The position numbers and the translations under genes are program-made. From the NCBI GenBank assembly GCA_007922195.1, contig ML682028.1:16122700-16186699 (forward strand): 64,000 nt of DNA, given 5' to 3'. Below the pieces are notes generated by a model. That model was not told the origin of the DNA, ran no database searches, and saw only the letters and a list, made by a program, of their open reading frames with translations. The DNA is from Podocnemis expansa. Its lineage: Eukaryota; Chordata; Testudines; Podocnemididae. Positions 1 through 12,817 of this stretch are shown piece by piece. Position 1 is the first letter of the stretch, and the number at the start of each line of letters is the position of its first letter.

Positions 1-152
1 ACCAAGAAACAAACACCACTGATAATAAGAATACCTCCTTGTTATAGTTTTTATAATTTACTCTCCGAATGTTGTTCTCTACAGTTCTAAACTGTGGTGC
101 TACAGATGTACCCTCGTATTTGTCTTCCCACTTTGAGTAATACCTACAATAC

Positions 153-250
153 TAAAACAAGCAGGAATCCTGTGGGACTTTTAAAGACTAATGAATTTAT
201 TTATCCCATGAGCTTTCGTGGGAGAAAATCCCACTTCATCAGAAGCTGAT
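153..250 (-). mobile_element. PLE 3'-end fragment
   Basis: Reads GGAATCCTGTGGGACTTTTA then AGACTAATGAATTTATTTAT and AAAATCCCACTTCATCAGA on the + strand. Confidence 0.7.
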
Positions 251-1039
251 ATTTTCATTGACTAGTTAGACATGCTTTTCATTTGTTCACGAGCAACTTA
301 GGGAGCTCAGCCAAACAAGCTAAATTCCTTTCCCAGTTCATGTGCGAGTTCAGGCTAAGTTCCCTTCCCAGGCAGTTAATCAGAACCGGCTAATCAGTCG
401 CACTTCATTTTATAGGCTACATGGCATTTCTAAACTTTTCACCTCTCCATTAGGTCTCTCAAGTTTATTTAACATTCAGCACGACTTCCAGGAGAGGGAG
501 CTCCAGTCAAATCCTAAGCCTGTAATCAGACAGATGCTCCCAGGAAAAGTATGTTTGCAAAAATCACTGCAGAGCATTTCTAATTAACTTGCTGCTGTGG
601 TTCCAGGCAGAGTGATCAATTTGTATTTGCAACACCAAATAAAGTGATGTTCTTTTTGAGTGAACCTGTTCAGTGTGTGTTTCTTTTTTTAAAATATGTG
701 GTTCACTATCTAGACTGCCAAAAGGTATCTGAACACAGCCCTCGAGTGAAATGAGTAACATGTTATTCACCAGAGTGCATTACTTCAAATGGTCAAACAT
801 TTAAAATACTTTTCTTTCTCCCCAACCTCTTTCTGCTGCCATCTTTCTTTCTTTGCTCTTGTCATGGAAAAGGAAGAGTGAATTTTGCATTTTCTCCTGA
901 AAGCCCTTAGGTCTGTAGTTACTCTAGTATCCCGTGGAAGTGAGTCCCCCAGTGCTGGTTCAGTGTTGCGAATGCTGTGTCTCATGAATTTCACCCTTGC
1001 AGTCAACAGTTCAGTAGTCCAAGAAAGGTTGAGGGACGG

Positions 1040-1390
1040 CTGTTGAAGGACCCGTTGAGAGAGATCAACTCTGCAGAGACAAAGCGGCAGCGCTGAGGTG
1101 GTTTAGGTCAGCTCCATGGAGGGCTTTGAAGCTCCAGGCTGAGACTTTGAATCTGATCTGATAATCTGTGGAGAGGCAGGGTAATGAGTGACCAATGTGC
1201 TCTTGGGTTTTTGTGTCGCTGAGATGTTCAGACACATTGTGGACCATGTGAAGCTTCTTTTAGGCCATGTCATTTTCATTCTTCGGTGCAATGATCTACT
1301 GTTATGCAGCAAGGCATGGACTGACAGAGCCAAGAAAGGATGCAGTCCCCAAATCACTAAAATTTTGTAGCAGGTTTGATTACTTATACT
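1040..1390. mobile_element. Possible L2-like LINE fragment
   Basis: TCCATGGAGGGCTTTGAAGC-TCCAGGCTGAGACTTTGAATC and the following CCAATGTGCTCTTGGG resemble the 3' part of an L2-type LINE. This is by recognition only; the orientation is not settled. Confidence 0.4.
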
Positions 1391-2264
1391 ATTTCTGTTC
1401 AAGAGAGTGAAAATTCATTCTTACTCCGTCACTGGAAGGTTAATGTCCAGAAGAGAGAGATGGGCTCTCAAGGATGTCTCTGGTAGAGAGAACAATATGA
1501 ATTCCATTATTCCTTTCTCTTTGAATCTTATGATTCATTCACCACATAATAGCGCCCTGCATTTCTGAGGTTGGAATGGTTTAGTTTGAAGAATTCATGG
1601 AATGTTCAGCTGTTCTTAACGCCCAGCCTTTTGAAGAACTGTTCTCTTTTCCCTTTTGTCCCTTTTACTATCTCTACTAATTGCATTGCACTGAATCAAA
1701 AGTGTGTCAACTCTCCATCTCATGTTTCTCTTTATAGTCACAAGATCTCATTTGTGGCCAGCTGGGCTGGTGAACCTCTGCTCTTTTAACTGGCCATTTC
1801 ATTTTGGAATGCTCTACACTATATTGGTGAGATCATTAAGAGGGAAAAGGCAGATGACGGCAATTAAAAGCATGTGTAAAGGAGCAATAGTTGATGGTAA
1901 TTTTTAATGCAGTAATTTTAATGGTCTCTTATTTCCTGCTAAGGAAATGTAAAACTAATTAAATCTATGACTTTTTTAACTCAAGTCCTTCATATTAACA
2001 GAATATTTACTACATAAGTATCTTCCTGAAGGGAGGAAAAAAAACCCTAACGAGATGATAAAATACATTGGCTTCAGCCTTTCTAGAGCCTCATAAAGAT
2101 GTTACTGACATGGATTAAGAGTAAGGACTGTGCAATGACAGGAAAGTTTCAACTACACAATAAGGTCAGGAAATAATAACTTGTCACATGATATTAAATT
2201 TGGTATTGAGATAGCAATCATGCAGTGAATTTACAAAATCAGTTTGTAGAACCAAACCCTGGTC

Positions 2265-2510
2265 TGTTGAGGTATGGTCTCAAGTCGCAGTGGGAGAGGT
2301 CTAGGTTGAATATTAGGAGAAACTTCTTCACTAGGAGAGTGGTGAAGTACTGGAATGGGTTACCTAGGGAGGTGATGGATCTCCATCCATAGAGGTCCAG
2401 CTTGACAAAGCCCTGGTTGGGATGGTTTACTTGAGGTTAGTCCAGGTTTGAGCAGGGAATTGGACTAGATACCTCTTGAGATCCCTTCCAACCCTCATCT
2501 GCTATGACTC
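2265..2510 (+). mobile_element. CR1 LINE 3' end
   Basis: Typical CR1 tail: GGTCTCAAGTCGCAGTGGGA, AATATTAGGAGAAACTTCTT, GGAATGGGTTACCTAGGGAG, TTGGACTAGATACCTCTTGAG-ATCCCTTCCAACCCT. Confidence 0.85.
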
Positions 2511-2512
2511 AA

Positions 2513-2780
2513 TGTTTACACTGCAATTAGACGCTCACGGCTGGCCCATGACAGCTGACTTGGGCTAGCATAACTTGGGCTAGGGGGCTGTACAGTTGCA
2601 GTGTAGACGTGGGCTTTGGTTTCAGCCCAAACTCTGGGACCTTCCCTCCTCCTAGGGTCCTAAAGCCTGGCACGAGCCCAAGTCCAAACAGCTATACCAC
2701 AATTTAAAAGTCCTTTAGCATAAGTTCAAGCTAACTGGCATGGGCCGCCATGGGTTTTTAACTGCAGTACAGACAAACCC
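2513..2780. mobile_element. Inverted-repeat MITE next to a CR1
   Basis: GTTTACACTGCAATTAGACG at the left and AACTGCAGTACAGACAAACCC at the right. Internal inverted motifs GGGCTAGC and CAGCTATACC. A second GCAGTGTAGACG lies in the centre. Confidence 0.55.
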
Positions 2781-3799
2781 TTAGTGAACCTCAGCTTTGA
2801 AACTGCACTGGTCTCCTTGGGACTATACCGGTTATATTGGATTTCTGGACCAAAGATGACATGAAAAACATAAGACTGGCACATCCACGTCACGCTTCCC
2901 AGCTTTGTACACTGGGTGACATGACTTAGTGTGTTTGGATCTCACCACCCGCCTCCATTAGCCTGTGCTGGTCCACAAAAAGGATAAGAATCTAATATTA
3001 CTACTAGCTAATGATGTTAGGCCTATTTACCGCCAACAGCAAAGACTTGTGTTGAAGGTCCCTGCTTTGGTCCCCACTAAAAATTCATGATGGCGGTCAT
3101 TGCATCAATCCTTCCACTTCCTGTTGTAAAGAACTACTTTTACTCTCCATACTGGAAATTTTCTATACCTACCTCTCAGTACAGAGCACTTTCTAGTTAC
3201 AGTGAGAACAGGGTTTTCTTTTTTTAAGGATGGTTTCATTGGCAAGAAAAGTCCAAGATCACATGAAAGCCAGGCTGTTTTCCATTCTTTCTATTTTATG
3301 TATTTTGCCAGTGAGGAAATCCCAAACAGAGTCATTGGAATTATTAATAATAATTGAAATTATTAAGACTAGCATAGGAAATCACCAAATACCGATTTAG
3401 CTATAAATTCTTTTAAGTCCAAAGGCCACACGGTACCTTATGCAGTTGTTCTAAATATGACTAAAAAGCCATCCAATAAACCACGTAGTACATCCAAACA
3501 GTAACAAAACATTCATAAATCTTGGATCAATAGACTTACAAATGGACTAAACCCACATGCTCAGTACCATATTGGTCAGGCAGGTATTAGCAATGAACCT
3601 ATTGAGAGTTTACTTTTTATATCCTTTATCAAACAAGCAATGTCACTACCAACTACTGACTTCAGCTAAAACCCAATTTGAGAGAATTCCTCCTTATTTC
3701 CAATCTTAATCCTGATGAAACATCCAGGCTTTTTTTATTTCCTTTCTTATCTTCTCTCCCACTCCTTGCTTACCAGCAAAACAGAGGGAAGATAAAGGT

Positions 3800-3880
3800 C
3801 CTGGGTTCAAGCCTCGGGGGGTTGGACTCGATGATCTCACGAGGTGCCTTCCAACCCTATGATTCTATTCTATTCTATTT
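3800..3880 (+). mobile_element. CR1 LINE tail fragment
   Basis: GGGGGTTGGACTCGATGATC, CCTTCCAACCCTATGATTCT, then a (TATTC)n terminal repeat typical of the CR1 3' end. Confidence 0.75.
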
Positions 3881-4949
3881 GGGTCTTGTTTCTTTTATGA
3901 GAGGCTTTCTTTGTCTTGTTTTATTGATTACTTCTTTTTAATTTTTCCAACACTACAAGTAGTACAAGTGTATTTCTTCTTCTTGTGGCCTTTTTTTAAC
4001 TTGCTGATTTGAACCTTCTTTACAACACATTTATCCTTAAGCAAACTTAAGCTAATTTTAATTCTTTAATTTTATACTTTTGCACGTACAAGAACCAAGG
4101 CTTTTCCTCCTCTAGGCATCCTGAAAGGAAGAAACCAACAGTGAGGAGGAACTCGGGCAAGTGGGCAGGGCTGGGATTGCCTGAATTAGGGCTTGTCTTC
4201 ACTGATGCCGTTGTCATCAGTTCAAACTTCCTGGTCAACTGATTGGGTCTGCGAAGACCCGCTCAGCCAATCAGGAAGTTCAGAACCTAAATACCACCCT
4301 GGCATCTGAGTAGCACTGAGTCAAAGGCAGGCTTCATCCTTTCAACTCAGCATAGTGGTCCTGGTGGGTTTAGGGAAGCTGAACACAGATACACACGTTA
4401 TTTTACATAACTTGCATATCTTTGTTTGACTGCCACTGAAATGGGCAGACAGTATAGACCTGCCCTGAGGTAAAAAAGGGATTTGAATCAGGATGTGTCA
4501 CATTGCAAGGGAGTGTCCTAACTAGCCAATTGACTGTTTGTGTTAGAGGTATCTCTCTCCCCTCTCTGGCTGGAAATTTCATTCTGGCCCTGTGAAACTT
4601 TCCTAATGAACTGATAAATGCCTATGACAAGTTTTGTTTTCAACAAGTCAGCATTTTCCACTGAAAACATATGGCATCAAAAAATACTGACCATTTCTAT
4701 TCTCATGAAGCATGCCAGAAAACCCCTATTTCAGGGATCTAATCCTAAACACCAGGCCTCTTTCCCAGAAGCAACGCTGCTGAAAGAATTGACACCAGTT
4801 GCAGAGATTAAGGCAGATTGCAAACTCTCTTGATGCTTGCTGTGGCTCCCACAAAGAATCTACCACAGAAAACCAATGCCAGTACTCAATTTTCTTCTAA
4901 CCCTGAAAACTTGCTCATGTACTAAGAAAAAAAAAACTCCTTTGCAAAG

Positions 4950-5182
4950 CAAGGAAGGAGTCGTGTGGCACTTTTGAAGACTAACAAATTTATTTATCGG
5001 ATGAGCTTTCATGGGAAAAAAAATCCCACTTCATCAGACACTTTGAAGACACTTCAGAGTGTCTGATGGAGTGGGATTTTCTCCCACAAAAGCTCATGAA
5101 ATAAGCTAGTCTTTAAAAGTGCCACAGGACTGCTTGCTTGTTTTGCTGAACTAGACTAACACGGCTGCCCCTTTAGAATTTG
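4950..5182. mobile_element. Inverted pair of PLE 3' ends
   Basis: The left arm reads GGAGTCGTGTGGCAC...CCCACTTCATCAGACAC. The right arm is its reverse, ending ACTAACACGGCTGCCCCTTT. The arms meet at a small inner palindrome (CAGACACTTTGAAG/ACACTTCAGAGTGTCTG). Exact 9-bp flanking duplication TTTGCAAAG (4941-4949, 5183-5191), so the pair inserted as one unit. Confidence 0.85.
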
Positions 5183-6107
5183 TTTGCAAAGTACATTTCC
5201 AACAGAAGTTCTCACTCCTAAGAGAGATTGAGAAACTACAAAAAATGGCTGTGTTTCTACAAAGTTATAGTTAGCAAACTACCTCCTGAATGTTAGATTG
5301 CATGTCACTGTCAATTTAAACTGCCCTCATGAAAGTAATAGGCTAACGCAGAACAGCATGATCTCAATGGTATTTTCAAAGACTGTGAATATTCATCCAG
5401 TTCAGTGGAAATATACCAGTCTTGATGTGTTATTACTTATCTATTAAATGCAATACTGTAAAATAAAACTTTTTAAAAGATAAAAAGTAGTTTAAGAGGA
5501 GACTTTAACATCTCTCTCTCTTTCTTTCTTTATAACTGTTTGGAAACTTGAAACTACTTTCTAACCAAACTTTATTTCCTGTAAACAAACAATAGTTTGT
5601 TAAGTACGGTTTCTCATGAGAAGCTCAGGTCCTGCTGGCTCTGGCATTTTTATTTATTTGAGGAAAAAAAAGAACAGTGTCTACACAGCTGCTGCTAATA
5701 AATTGCTGTAATGCATAACAGGGATTAGTTTCTTGACCATAGTAGAGTGTGATATTTCCTCTTAAAGACAAACTAGTATTTTTAACCTTTTCAGCTTGCC
5801 AAAAAAGTTTGCTATGAACGAGATCTCAGGAATCTCAAATGAAATTTTTAAAAAAACTGGCAGATTTTATTTGTGGAGCGTATGATATGGGAAATTAAGA
5901 AATTCAGTCTACGCGGGTCTTCTATGATCAAAATCTTCAAAGTCTGTTAGCACTAATAGGAATAAGGGATTCCAATGGAATTGACGGTCTTGGCATAAGC
6001 AAAGTTATATTAACTTTAACAATAAGTTTCCATTCGTACAGATATAACAAAACCATCATTATATCCTGCGGCAGTTATTCTAGTTGCTGTAGTGAAACAG
6101 GCCATGG

Positions 6108-6362
6108 ACCACCTAATAATTTGACTTCACCCTGCCTCTATGTGCTGTTTCCTAGAGTTTGAATCTTTACAAATGCTCTGATTTGCTGTTGCAGTATGAC
6201 CTGATCCCAGTCTTACACTCCCCTACATTTATTTTCATCCCATTCTGTAAATTCCCTCTCTTCAAAGCATTTGACGAAGTGGGATTTTCTCCCCCAAAGC
6301 TCATGCGATAAATAAATCTATTGGTCTTTAAGTGCCACAAGACTCCTTGCTTTTTTTGCTAA
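6108..6362 (+). mobile_element. PLE 3'-end fragment, long form
   Basis: Contains the upstream 3' UTR part (TGACTTCACCCTGCCTC, GATTTGCTGTTGCAG, GACCTGATCCC) and the conserved AGTGGGATTTTCTCCC...AAGTGCCACAAGACTCCTTG end. Confidence 0.72.
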
Positions 6363-6503
6363 TCACCTATGCAGCATCCCACAATGAACCAGTCATAGAT
6401 TCTTCAAAGACAGGTATAATGTCACCATAATCCACATATGTTTGCAAAATTATAACAAAGCGCCAAGGTATAAAGTGATGCAGTTCTATACAAATCAATG
6501 GAT

Positions 6504-6915
6504 TGATGGGTTCCAGTGGGGCAGCCATGTTAGTCTAGTCCAGTAAAACAAACAAGGAGTCCTGTGGCACTTAAAGACTAACCAGCTCATTTATTGGATG
6601 AGCTTTTGTGGGAGAAAATCCTGCTTTGTCAGACTCTTTGAATATGGGGAGCTTACAGAATAGGAGGAAATAAATGCAGGGGAGTGTAAGTCCTGGGATC
6701 AGATCATATTGTAACAGCAAATCAAAACTGCTCTGATTTGCTGTTACTTTATGACCTGATCCTATGTTTTACACCCCCTTGCATTTAGTTTCATTCCTTT
6801 CTGTAAGTTCACCCATCTTCGAAGCATCTGAGGAAGTGGGATCTTCTCCCACGAAAGCTCATGCAAAAAATAAATCTGTTAGTCTTAAAGTGCCACACAA
6901 CGGCTTGTTGTTAAG
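6504..6915. mobile_element. Long-armed inverted PLE pair
   Basis: Each arm is about 200 bp, longer than in the other pairs, and includes the AGGAATAAATG...GTAACAGCAAATCA part of the 3' UTR. The centre is a 14-bp perfect stem (GTAACAGCAAATCA at 6711-6724 with its complement at 6734-6747). No clear target duplication was found; the right end stops near GGCTTGTTGTT. Confidence 0.7.
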
Positions 6916-7150
6916 ATTCACACACTGGGAAACAACATATAGAAGAAGGTGAGGTCAAATCAATGAGGTCAAAATGGATTGGTGCAGATCGTACAGGGGA
7001 ATATCCACTGATTTCTGTAAATAAAACAAAGCAAAAATTTTAACTGATTCAAAGAAAATATTGGTTTGGAAAAGAGCATAATTCCTTCATAGGTGGATAG
7101 TTTGCTTTTTAAAAAGGAATAAATCAGTCAGGTGGTAGCTACAGATATTT

Positions 7151-7225
7151 AGTCAATTTCCAAAGGGATAGCCGTGTTAGTCTAGTCCAGCAAAAAAACA
7201 AGGACGACTCCTTGTTTTTTTGCTG
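7151..7225. mobile_element. Collapsed 75-bp PLE foldback
   Basis: Keeps only the two outer ends: AGTCAATTTCCAAAGGGATA...GTCCAGC-A7-CAAGGA joined to CGACTCCTTG-T7-GCTG. Flanked by an exact 9-bp duplication CAGATATTT (7142-7150 and 7226-7234). The outer TCAATTTCC matches the outer end of the 37348-37566 copy, which helps define the element terminus. Confidence 0.7.
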
Positions 7226-7577
7226 CAGATATTTTTTCATACACAAAATTTGAAAGGCATATATTTAATCAAAGATGTATGAATAAACCATTATAAAATT
7301 CAGAACACAACAGGGAAAAATTTCAGGGTGGATTGCATTTCCCCTCTCCCCTTTGAATATAAAACATCCTTCCTCCATAACCAGCTAGCATGGTCTTTAT
7401 TTACTCTTGGTGCAGACACGCCTTTGAAACGATGGGAAATCCTGTGATCATATATCCCTGATATTCTGTTACATTGCAGTCTACGACCTCGGTGCCTCAG
7501 CCTCAATGCATGCACACTAAAATAGATGGGATCGCTAGTCAGAGGTTGAGGTCATTGGAAGGGTGATGTGAGAGGTG

Positions 7578-7675
7578 CACAAACAAGGAGTCTGGTGACA
7601 CTTAAAAGACTAACAAATTGATTTATCTCATGAGCTTTCATGGAAGAAAATCCCACTTCATCAGACACGGCATTT
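7578..7675 (-). mobile_element. PLE 3'-end fragment
   Basis: AACAAGGAGTCTGGTGACAC...AAAATCCCACTTCATCAGAC on the + strand; one arm only. Confidence 0.7.
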
Positions 7676-8781
7676 TCTTCCTCTGAGATGGGGACTGCCA
7701 GTTTTCTAGCTTTCCTGAACCCTGTCATTTGTCACCTTAAAAAAAAAAAAAAGTAGAATGATTCAAAGAACATGTTTTCTGGTAGCTTTGGCTCAAAAGG
7801 ACCCTTTATGTGGAAACAATGGCTTTAATTCTTACCATAAACAGCACAGTAGTTTACCTCTGTTCTAGCACAGATGATAGGAAAGGGAAATTTCCCATAA
7901 ATTACAGTTGCATTTTGAAATGTTCATGAAATGGCATGAACTTCCTTTAGTCTTTGGGAAAGCCTTTGTTTGTTAGTGGAGGGGTACCTATTGTATTTAG
8001 TCTGGCAACTGAAACATCCAAATGCCGCCCTTGCTGTCCCCTGAGGGTCTATGGGCTGAAATGGCACACACATTCACTCTCTTTCTTGAAGAACGTGTCA
8101 GAACAGCAGAACAAGAAGATACCCCACTAAATAAAAGGACAGGTGGGCAGACTTTTATAAACACACCAACCACATCCCCTGCATTTTGCACAAAGTAATC
8201 AATCCATGGGTCAAAGAAAACCCTGATGCCTGGCTCCTTGTACGGTCAACAAAAGGGGTTTGTTCAGGGTCAACATCTTTGTTTTCCCAGCTTAACTAAA
8301 TATATGCAACTAGTGGGGGGTGGGGATTCAGAAACCCTTTGCCCCTATTTCACAGGTCACTCAGTGGCAGCTCATTAACCATCCCAGGGGGTGAAATTCT
8401 GCCTTTGATTGCAGCATAAATGTGGAGGAAGTTGATTTACACCAATGTAGACAAAGGCAACATTAGAATCTATGTCACTAATCTTGACCTTTGTAATATT
8501 CTTGGTGCTGTATTATTTGAACTGAAGTAAAAAGCTAACTGCCCTTGGGACCAGAGTTTACACAAAATTTTCATTGCCTTTTCTAAGGCGTTTCCACTGA
8601 AGAGCTACAGTATATGGCACCGTATGTAAATTTTGATTCTGGACTTGGTTCAGTTTGCTTGGAACAGTTTGCGTTGTAGCTAGGAGGTTGAATGATGTCA
8701 TTAGTTTCTTCCACTATTATATAGCTGGTTGATCTGTCCTGCCACTGACAGAATTGCATAACGCTCTTTCACCGAGACCCA

Positions 8782-9020
8782 TTCCAGAGACGTAGCTACG
8801 TTAGTCTATTTCAGCCAAACAAAAAAAGGAGTCCTTTGGCACTTTTAAAGACTAACAAATTTATTTATCATGTACGCTTTCAAGGACACAATCCCACTTC
8901 ATCAGATGTGTCAAATGTAAATTGCAGCATGTTAGCTTATATAGACATACAGAGAAGGTCCAGGTGGGTATTCATGTTAGGTTATTTCAGCAAAACAAAC
9001 AGAGTCCCATGGCACTAAGA
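8782..9020 (-). mobile_element. Two adjacent PLE 3'-end fragments
   Basis: First copy 8782-8930 (GTAGCTACGTTAGTCTATTT, GGAGTCCTTTGGCAC, CCCACTTCATCAGATG). A second, shorter copy begins near 8955 (GTTAGGTTATTTCAGC, AGAGTCCCATGGCAC). Confidence 0.6.
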
Positions 9021-9164
9021 GTACTTCTCTCTTCCACACTGAATCAAAACAGCCCGTTTACTTTGCTGTGCTAGGCTAGCAAATGATCCCTCTGGAACTG
9101 TTTGAATCGAACTTGTGACCCACCCTTCTCTGTATGTACATACACCTCACATGCTGAATTTTCC

Positions 9165-9265
9165 ATGTAATGCATCTGATGAAGAGTGATCGTGCCCACA
9201 AAAGCTTATGCAATAAACAAATTTGTTGGGTGTTAAAAGTGCCACATAACTGCTTTTTTGTTTTT
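9165..9265 (+). mobile_element. PLE 3'-end fragment
   Basis: TGCATCTGATGAAGAGTGAT...AAGCTTATGCAATAAACAAA...GTGCCACATAACTGC; it faces the copies at 8782-9020. Confidence 0.62.
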
Positions 9266-9292
9266 CATTCCACTCTGGTTCATGCATACCTG

Positions 9293-9477
9293 CAAAACAA
9301 GCAAGGAGTCCTGTGGCACTTAAAGACTAAGAAATTAACTTATCGCATGAGCGCTGACAAAGTCGGAGTTTCTCACACGAAAACTCATGTGATAAATTAA
9401 TTTCTTAGTTTTTAAGTGCCACAGGACTCCTTGTTTGTTTTGCTGAAGTAGACTTACACAGCTACCCCTTTGAAGCT
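9293..9477. mobile_element. Inverted pair of PLE 3' ends
   Basis: Head-to-head arms with the 3' ends outward; the right arm ends with TTACACAGCTACCCCTTTGAAG. Exact 11-bp flanking duplication ATGCATACCTG (9282-9292 and 9478-9488). Confidence 0.86.
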
Positions 9478-10578
9478 ATGCATACCTGGGTAGGCCTGTC
9501 GAAGTTAACAGGGTTACACAAGTTTTGCTGAAGGTCAACATTAAGCCACTCTGGCATCAGTGAGGAGATACTTTTATTCTGAAAAACTCCCAAGCATTCC
9601 AACAAGCCTGGAGATATAAAGCATCTGACTCAATGATGCTACCACCTGCTAATGGTTTTGAATTGCAATTGATGCGGTTTTTCTAAGGGAAAACCTCTCC
9701 TAAGAATCACTTCCCCGCCCAGCAGGCAGCTCCCACAATCATGCACTGTTGCTCCAGTCAAAAGAAATTAAGGGAACTAACAGCGTTTCCCTAAGGGTTT
9801 CCAATGGAATCAGTATTTGCTAATCTTTAGGAAATTACGCTAACAAATTCTAGGCCTGAGAGCAGCAGGAGTTCAGTGGACCAGTCTGTGAAATCATGCA
9901 TGGCCATTAATCTATCAGTGTGTTAATGAACCAGAAAATGTGTGCTAAGCAGCAGCAGTAAAGACACTGTAAGGTCCCCCCAAGACATTACTTTAATGAC
10001 AGACAAGCAAACATAAAATCAACAAAGCTATGTTTCAGGCTGATCCAGTCACGGAGTGCGAAGCTCCTGTTTATCACTTTCAAATCCTTTGAAGTCACAG
10101 CACGTCAACGCCTGCCTGGAGCAAGTCCATGATAATTACAGATCAATAAGATATTTGGTGTCTTTGGGAAAGAAACTCATCTTTTAGACAATCTCATATA
10201 TTTTCTACTGTTTTAGGAAGCAGAAGCAGCTTGAAAGGCACTTAGAACAGGTCAACTGATCAAAACACAATTGCTCAAATTGGTTGGAAAATTAAAAGTA
10301 AAGACGAAATTGCGGCAACATGTAAATTAAAAAAAAACAAACCACAAACTTTTTTTCCAGTGAATCCCAAGAGTTACTTATTTCCTGTGCCATAATCTAA
10401 TCTGCTTGATTTCTAGGGAGTAATGTTGCTCAGTTTCAATGGAACAAAATTTGGACAGCATGAAGGGTTGATTAGTCTGTTAAAAAGCGGGGGGAAGGAG
10501 CATCTGTTGCATTCATGGTGTTTGATTTAGTTTAGTTAGAATCCCTTGCAATATAATCTATAGAGAATAGGAGAAAAT

Positions 10579-10772
10579 GGGGCCAGCCCAACCATATAGT
10601 AAACAAGGTAGTCACCTAGGGCGTCAGGCTTTAAGGATCATCACATTAGATGCACGTGAATTTTTTTCTCAATTTAAAGAAAATATTAATATACTATCTC
10701 TTATAATATGTAAGGGACGGGGTGGCAAAATCACTGTTTGCCTAGGGCACCAAAAACCCTTGGGCTAGGCCT
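10579..10772. mobile_element. Inverted-repeat element with GGGCCAGCCCAA ends
   Basis: Left GGGGCCAGCCCAACC, right CCTTGGGCTAGGCCT; the interior contains CACCTAGGGCGTC and GCCTAGGGCACC. Confidence 0.6.
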
Positions 10773-12817
10773 AGAAACAAATAATGTGTGAAGAGGGGTG
10801 GGTGCCATGAACCTGTGGAGGTAGTCCCACTTGCCACATCTGGAATAAGATGTGGAGGTTTAATTAATAAAAACAGCTGGGGTTAAAGGAGTTGGTGCTT
10901 TTATAAAGAGCAGTAGGGGGCACTTGGGAAGTGAATGTATGTAGCAGAAGTTTGCTAAGGTAGAGAATAATTGTTTAACGTAAATGAGCCCTCACAGGAA
11001 ATTCTGAGGTCTCGGGGAGGAATTGAGAAGAACAGAAGGAATTGGAAAAGGCTACATATAGACCGCTGGGAGTGAACAGGGTGCAGTCTTTGGGGAAATG
11101 ACTCCTAGCAGGAAAGGCCTTGGAAGCCTTAGAGAGAGGGACTATATGGATGGAATTGTGGGAAATTTGAGAATCCTTTTTAGGGATTAATTTGGTTACT
11201 TTAATTAATAAATGCAGCCCTGAGGAAGAGTTTGGCAAAACTACAAAAGGGTGAGGTTGTAGAGTTTGATTTAAGAGCCCTGAGTCAAAGGAGTATGGGA
11301 AACTGAGGCGGGAATACTGACTGATCTCTGATCACAAGATAGCGCTCTGGAGGTAGCATTCTGAGTCTTTCTCATGAGACGCTCCAAATGGCAATCCATA
11401 AACTGCTTTTTTCATTTTCCTCCTTCATAGGAAACACCCTGGTCCCATCAAGAGTTTAGTCAGGGTCCTCATGGGCTTAAAGTTTTGCATATTCATAAAT
11501 TGTAGGACCAGTGCCTAAGTTAAAGGTTCTGTGCTTTAAAGTTTATAGGACCAGAGCTTAAATCATCCTACTATTCCACTCACCAAACTTTTCTGCCTGG
11601 CAAGAGATTAACAAGATGTTTTTAGAAGCTCAGTTGGGGGGGGGGTTGGTTTCTAAAAACTGCAGGTGGGGAAGAAATCAGGAAAATGATGGGAAAAAAG
11701 TGGGGCTGGTGGAAGAATCTTGGAGCTAATTGCCATTGTTGTGGGGTAGGAAGGATGTTTTCATTTGCCCGTCCTGTCTTCTTTCAACGCTTGCATTCAA
11801 GCCACTTCATATATTGGCCCTGGGTCCAAACAGTTCTTTGGTGGTCCTGAGTGGCACGCCAACAGACTATACGCTTTTTGGCATAGCATCAGCTTCCACA
11901 TGATGTCTCCCCCAAGAGAATGTCATGAAGTCTGTATCTGTGTGTGTGGGCTTTATATGTGCAGTAATTTTAAAAATAACATTGCATCTTTATGTTTATT
12001 CTTTGGGTTAACTATTTAGCTTTCTAATCTCTTGACGGCACAGTTCATCTCAAACAAAAGGCCCTCAGTGTCTCAGCTATCCTGAGATACAGGGTGAAGG
12101 GAAAGTGTCAGCTTAAACTGGGTTCTGAATTAAATTTTGTTGAAAGGAGATTTTATGCGCCCTTGGACCAATGGGAATGTTTTCATTCACAAAGTCCCGA
12201 ATGAAAAAGCTGAAAGCTGATAGTCGCTCTCCTGCTGGGCTTGCAAATCCACACATTTCAGCACTGACTCACTCTGTCTACTTAATGAGAGTTTTGCTGT
12301 TAATTTTCAAGTGGGGTGGGATTTCACCCTAAGGTTTGATGAGCCTCAGACAATTTATACCAGTTGAGGATTGGCCCCCTCTCTATGAAAGTGATCACCT
12401 TTGAAAGTCACAGACTAGAAGCCACAACAACTTGAAAATGTAGCCCCTTTCAAACAGTGCTTTTAAAATTTATTTCAGATTGCCAAATGGTCTTGTTTTG
12501 CAATCACAAAGAAGAATGTTTTTTCTTCCCGTTTACTTTGTGAAAGACCCCCAAGAACAGCAGATTACTGGACATAGTTATACTACGGCCCCTTCACACC
12601 ACCCCGACTCCTTCAGGCACCTTTCTGTTAAAATCCAGCCCAATGGACTGTCATTGTCACGGGCACAGAGTAAAGTACAATGTCAGCAGAGGATGAAATC
12701 CTGGCTAGTTGAAGTAGATGAGAACACTCCTAATGTTTTCAATAAGGCCAGGATTTCACCCATGCTCAGTTACAGAAATCTTGGGTGACATTTGTTTGGG
12801 GGGGGCAGGCACTATCT

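Noticed and set aside
10800..11300. Possible LTR pair (TTAATTAATAAA near 10861 and 11200)
   Set aside because: The shared sequence is only about 15-20 bp and AT-rich. No TG...CA ends or primer-binding site.
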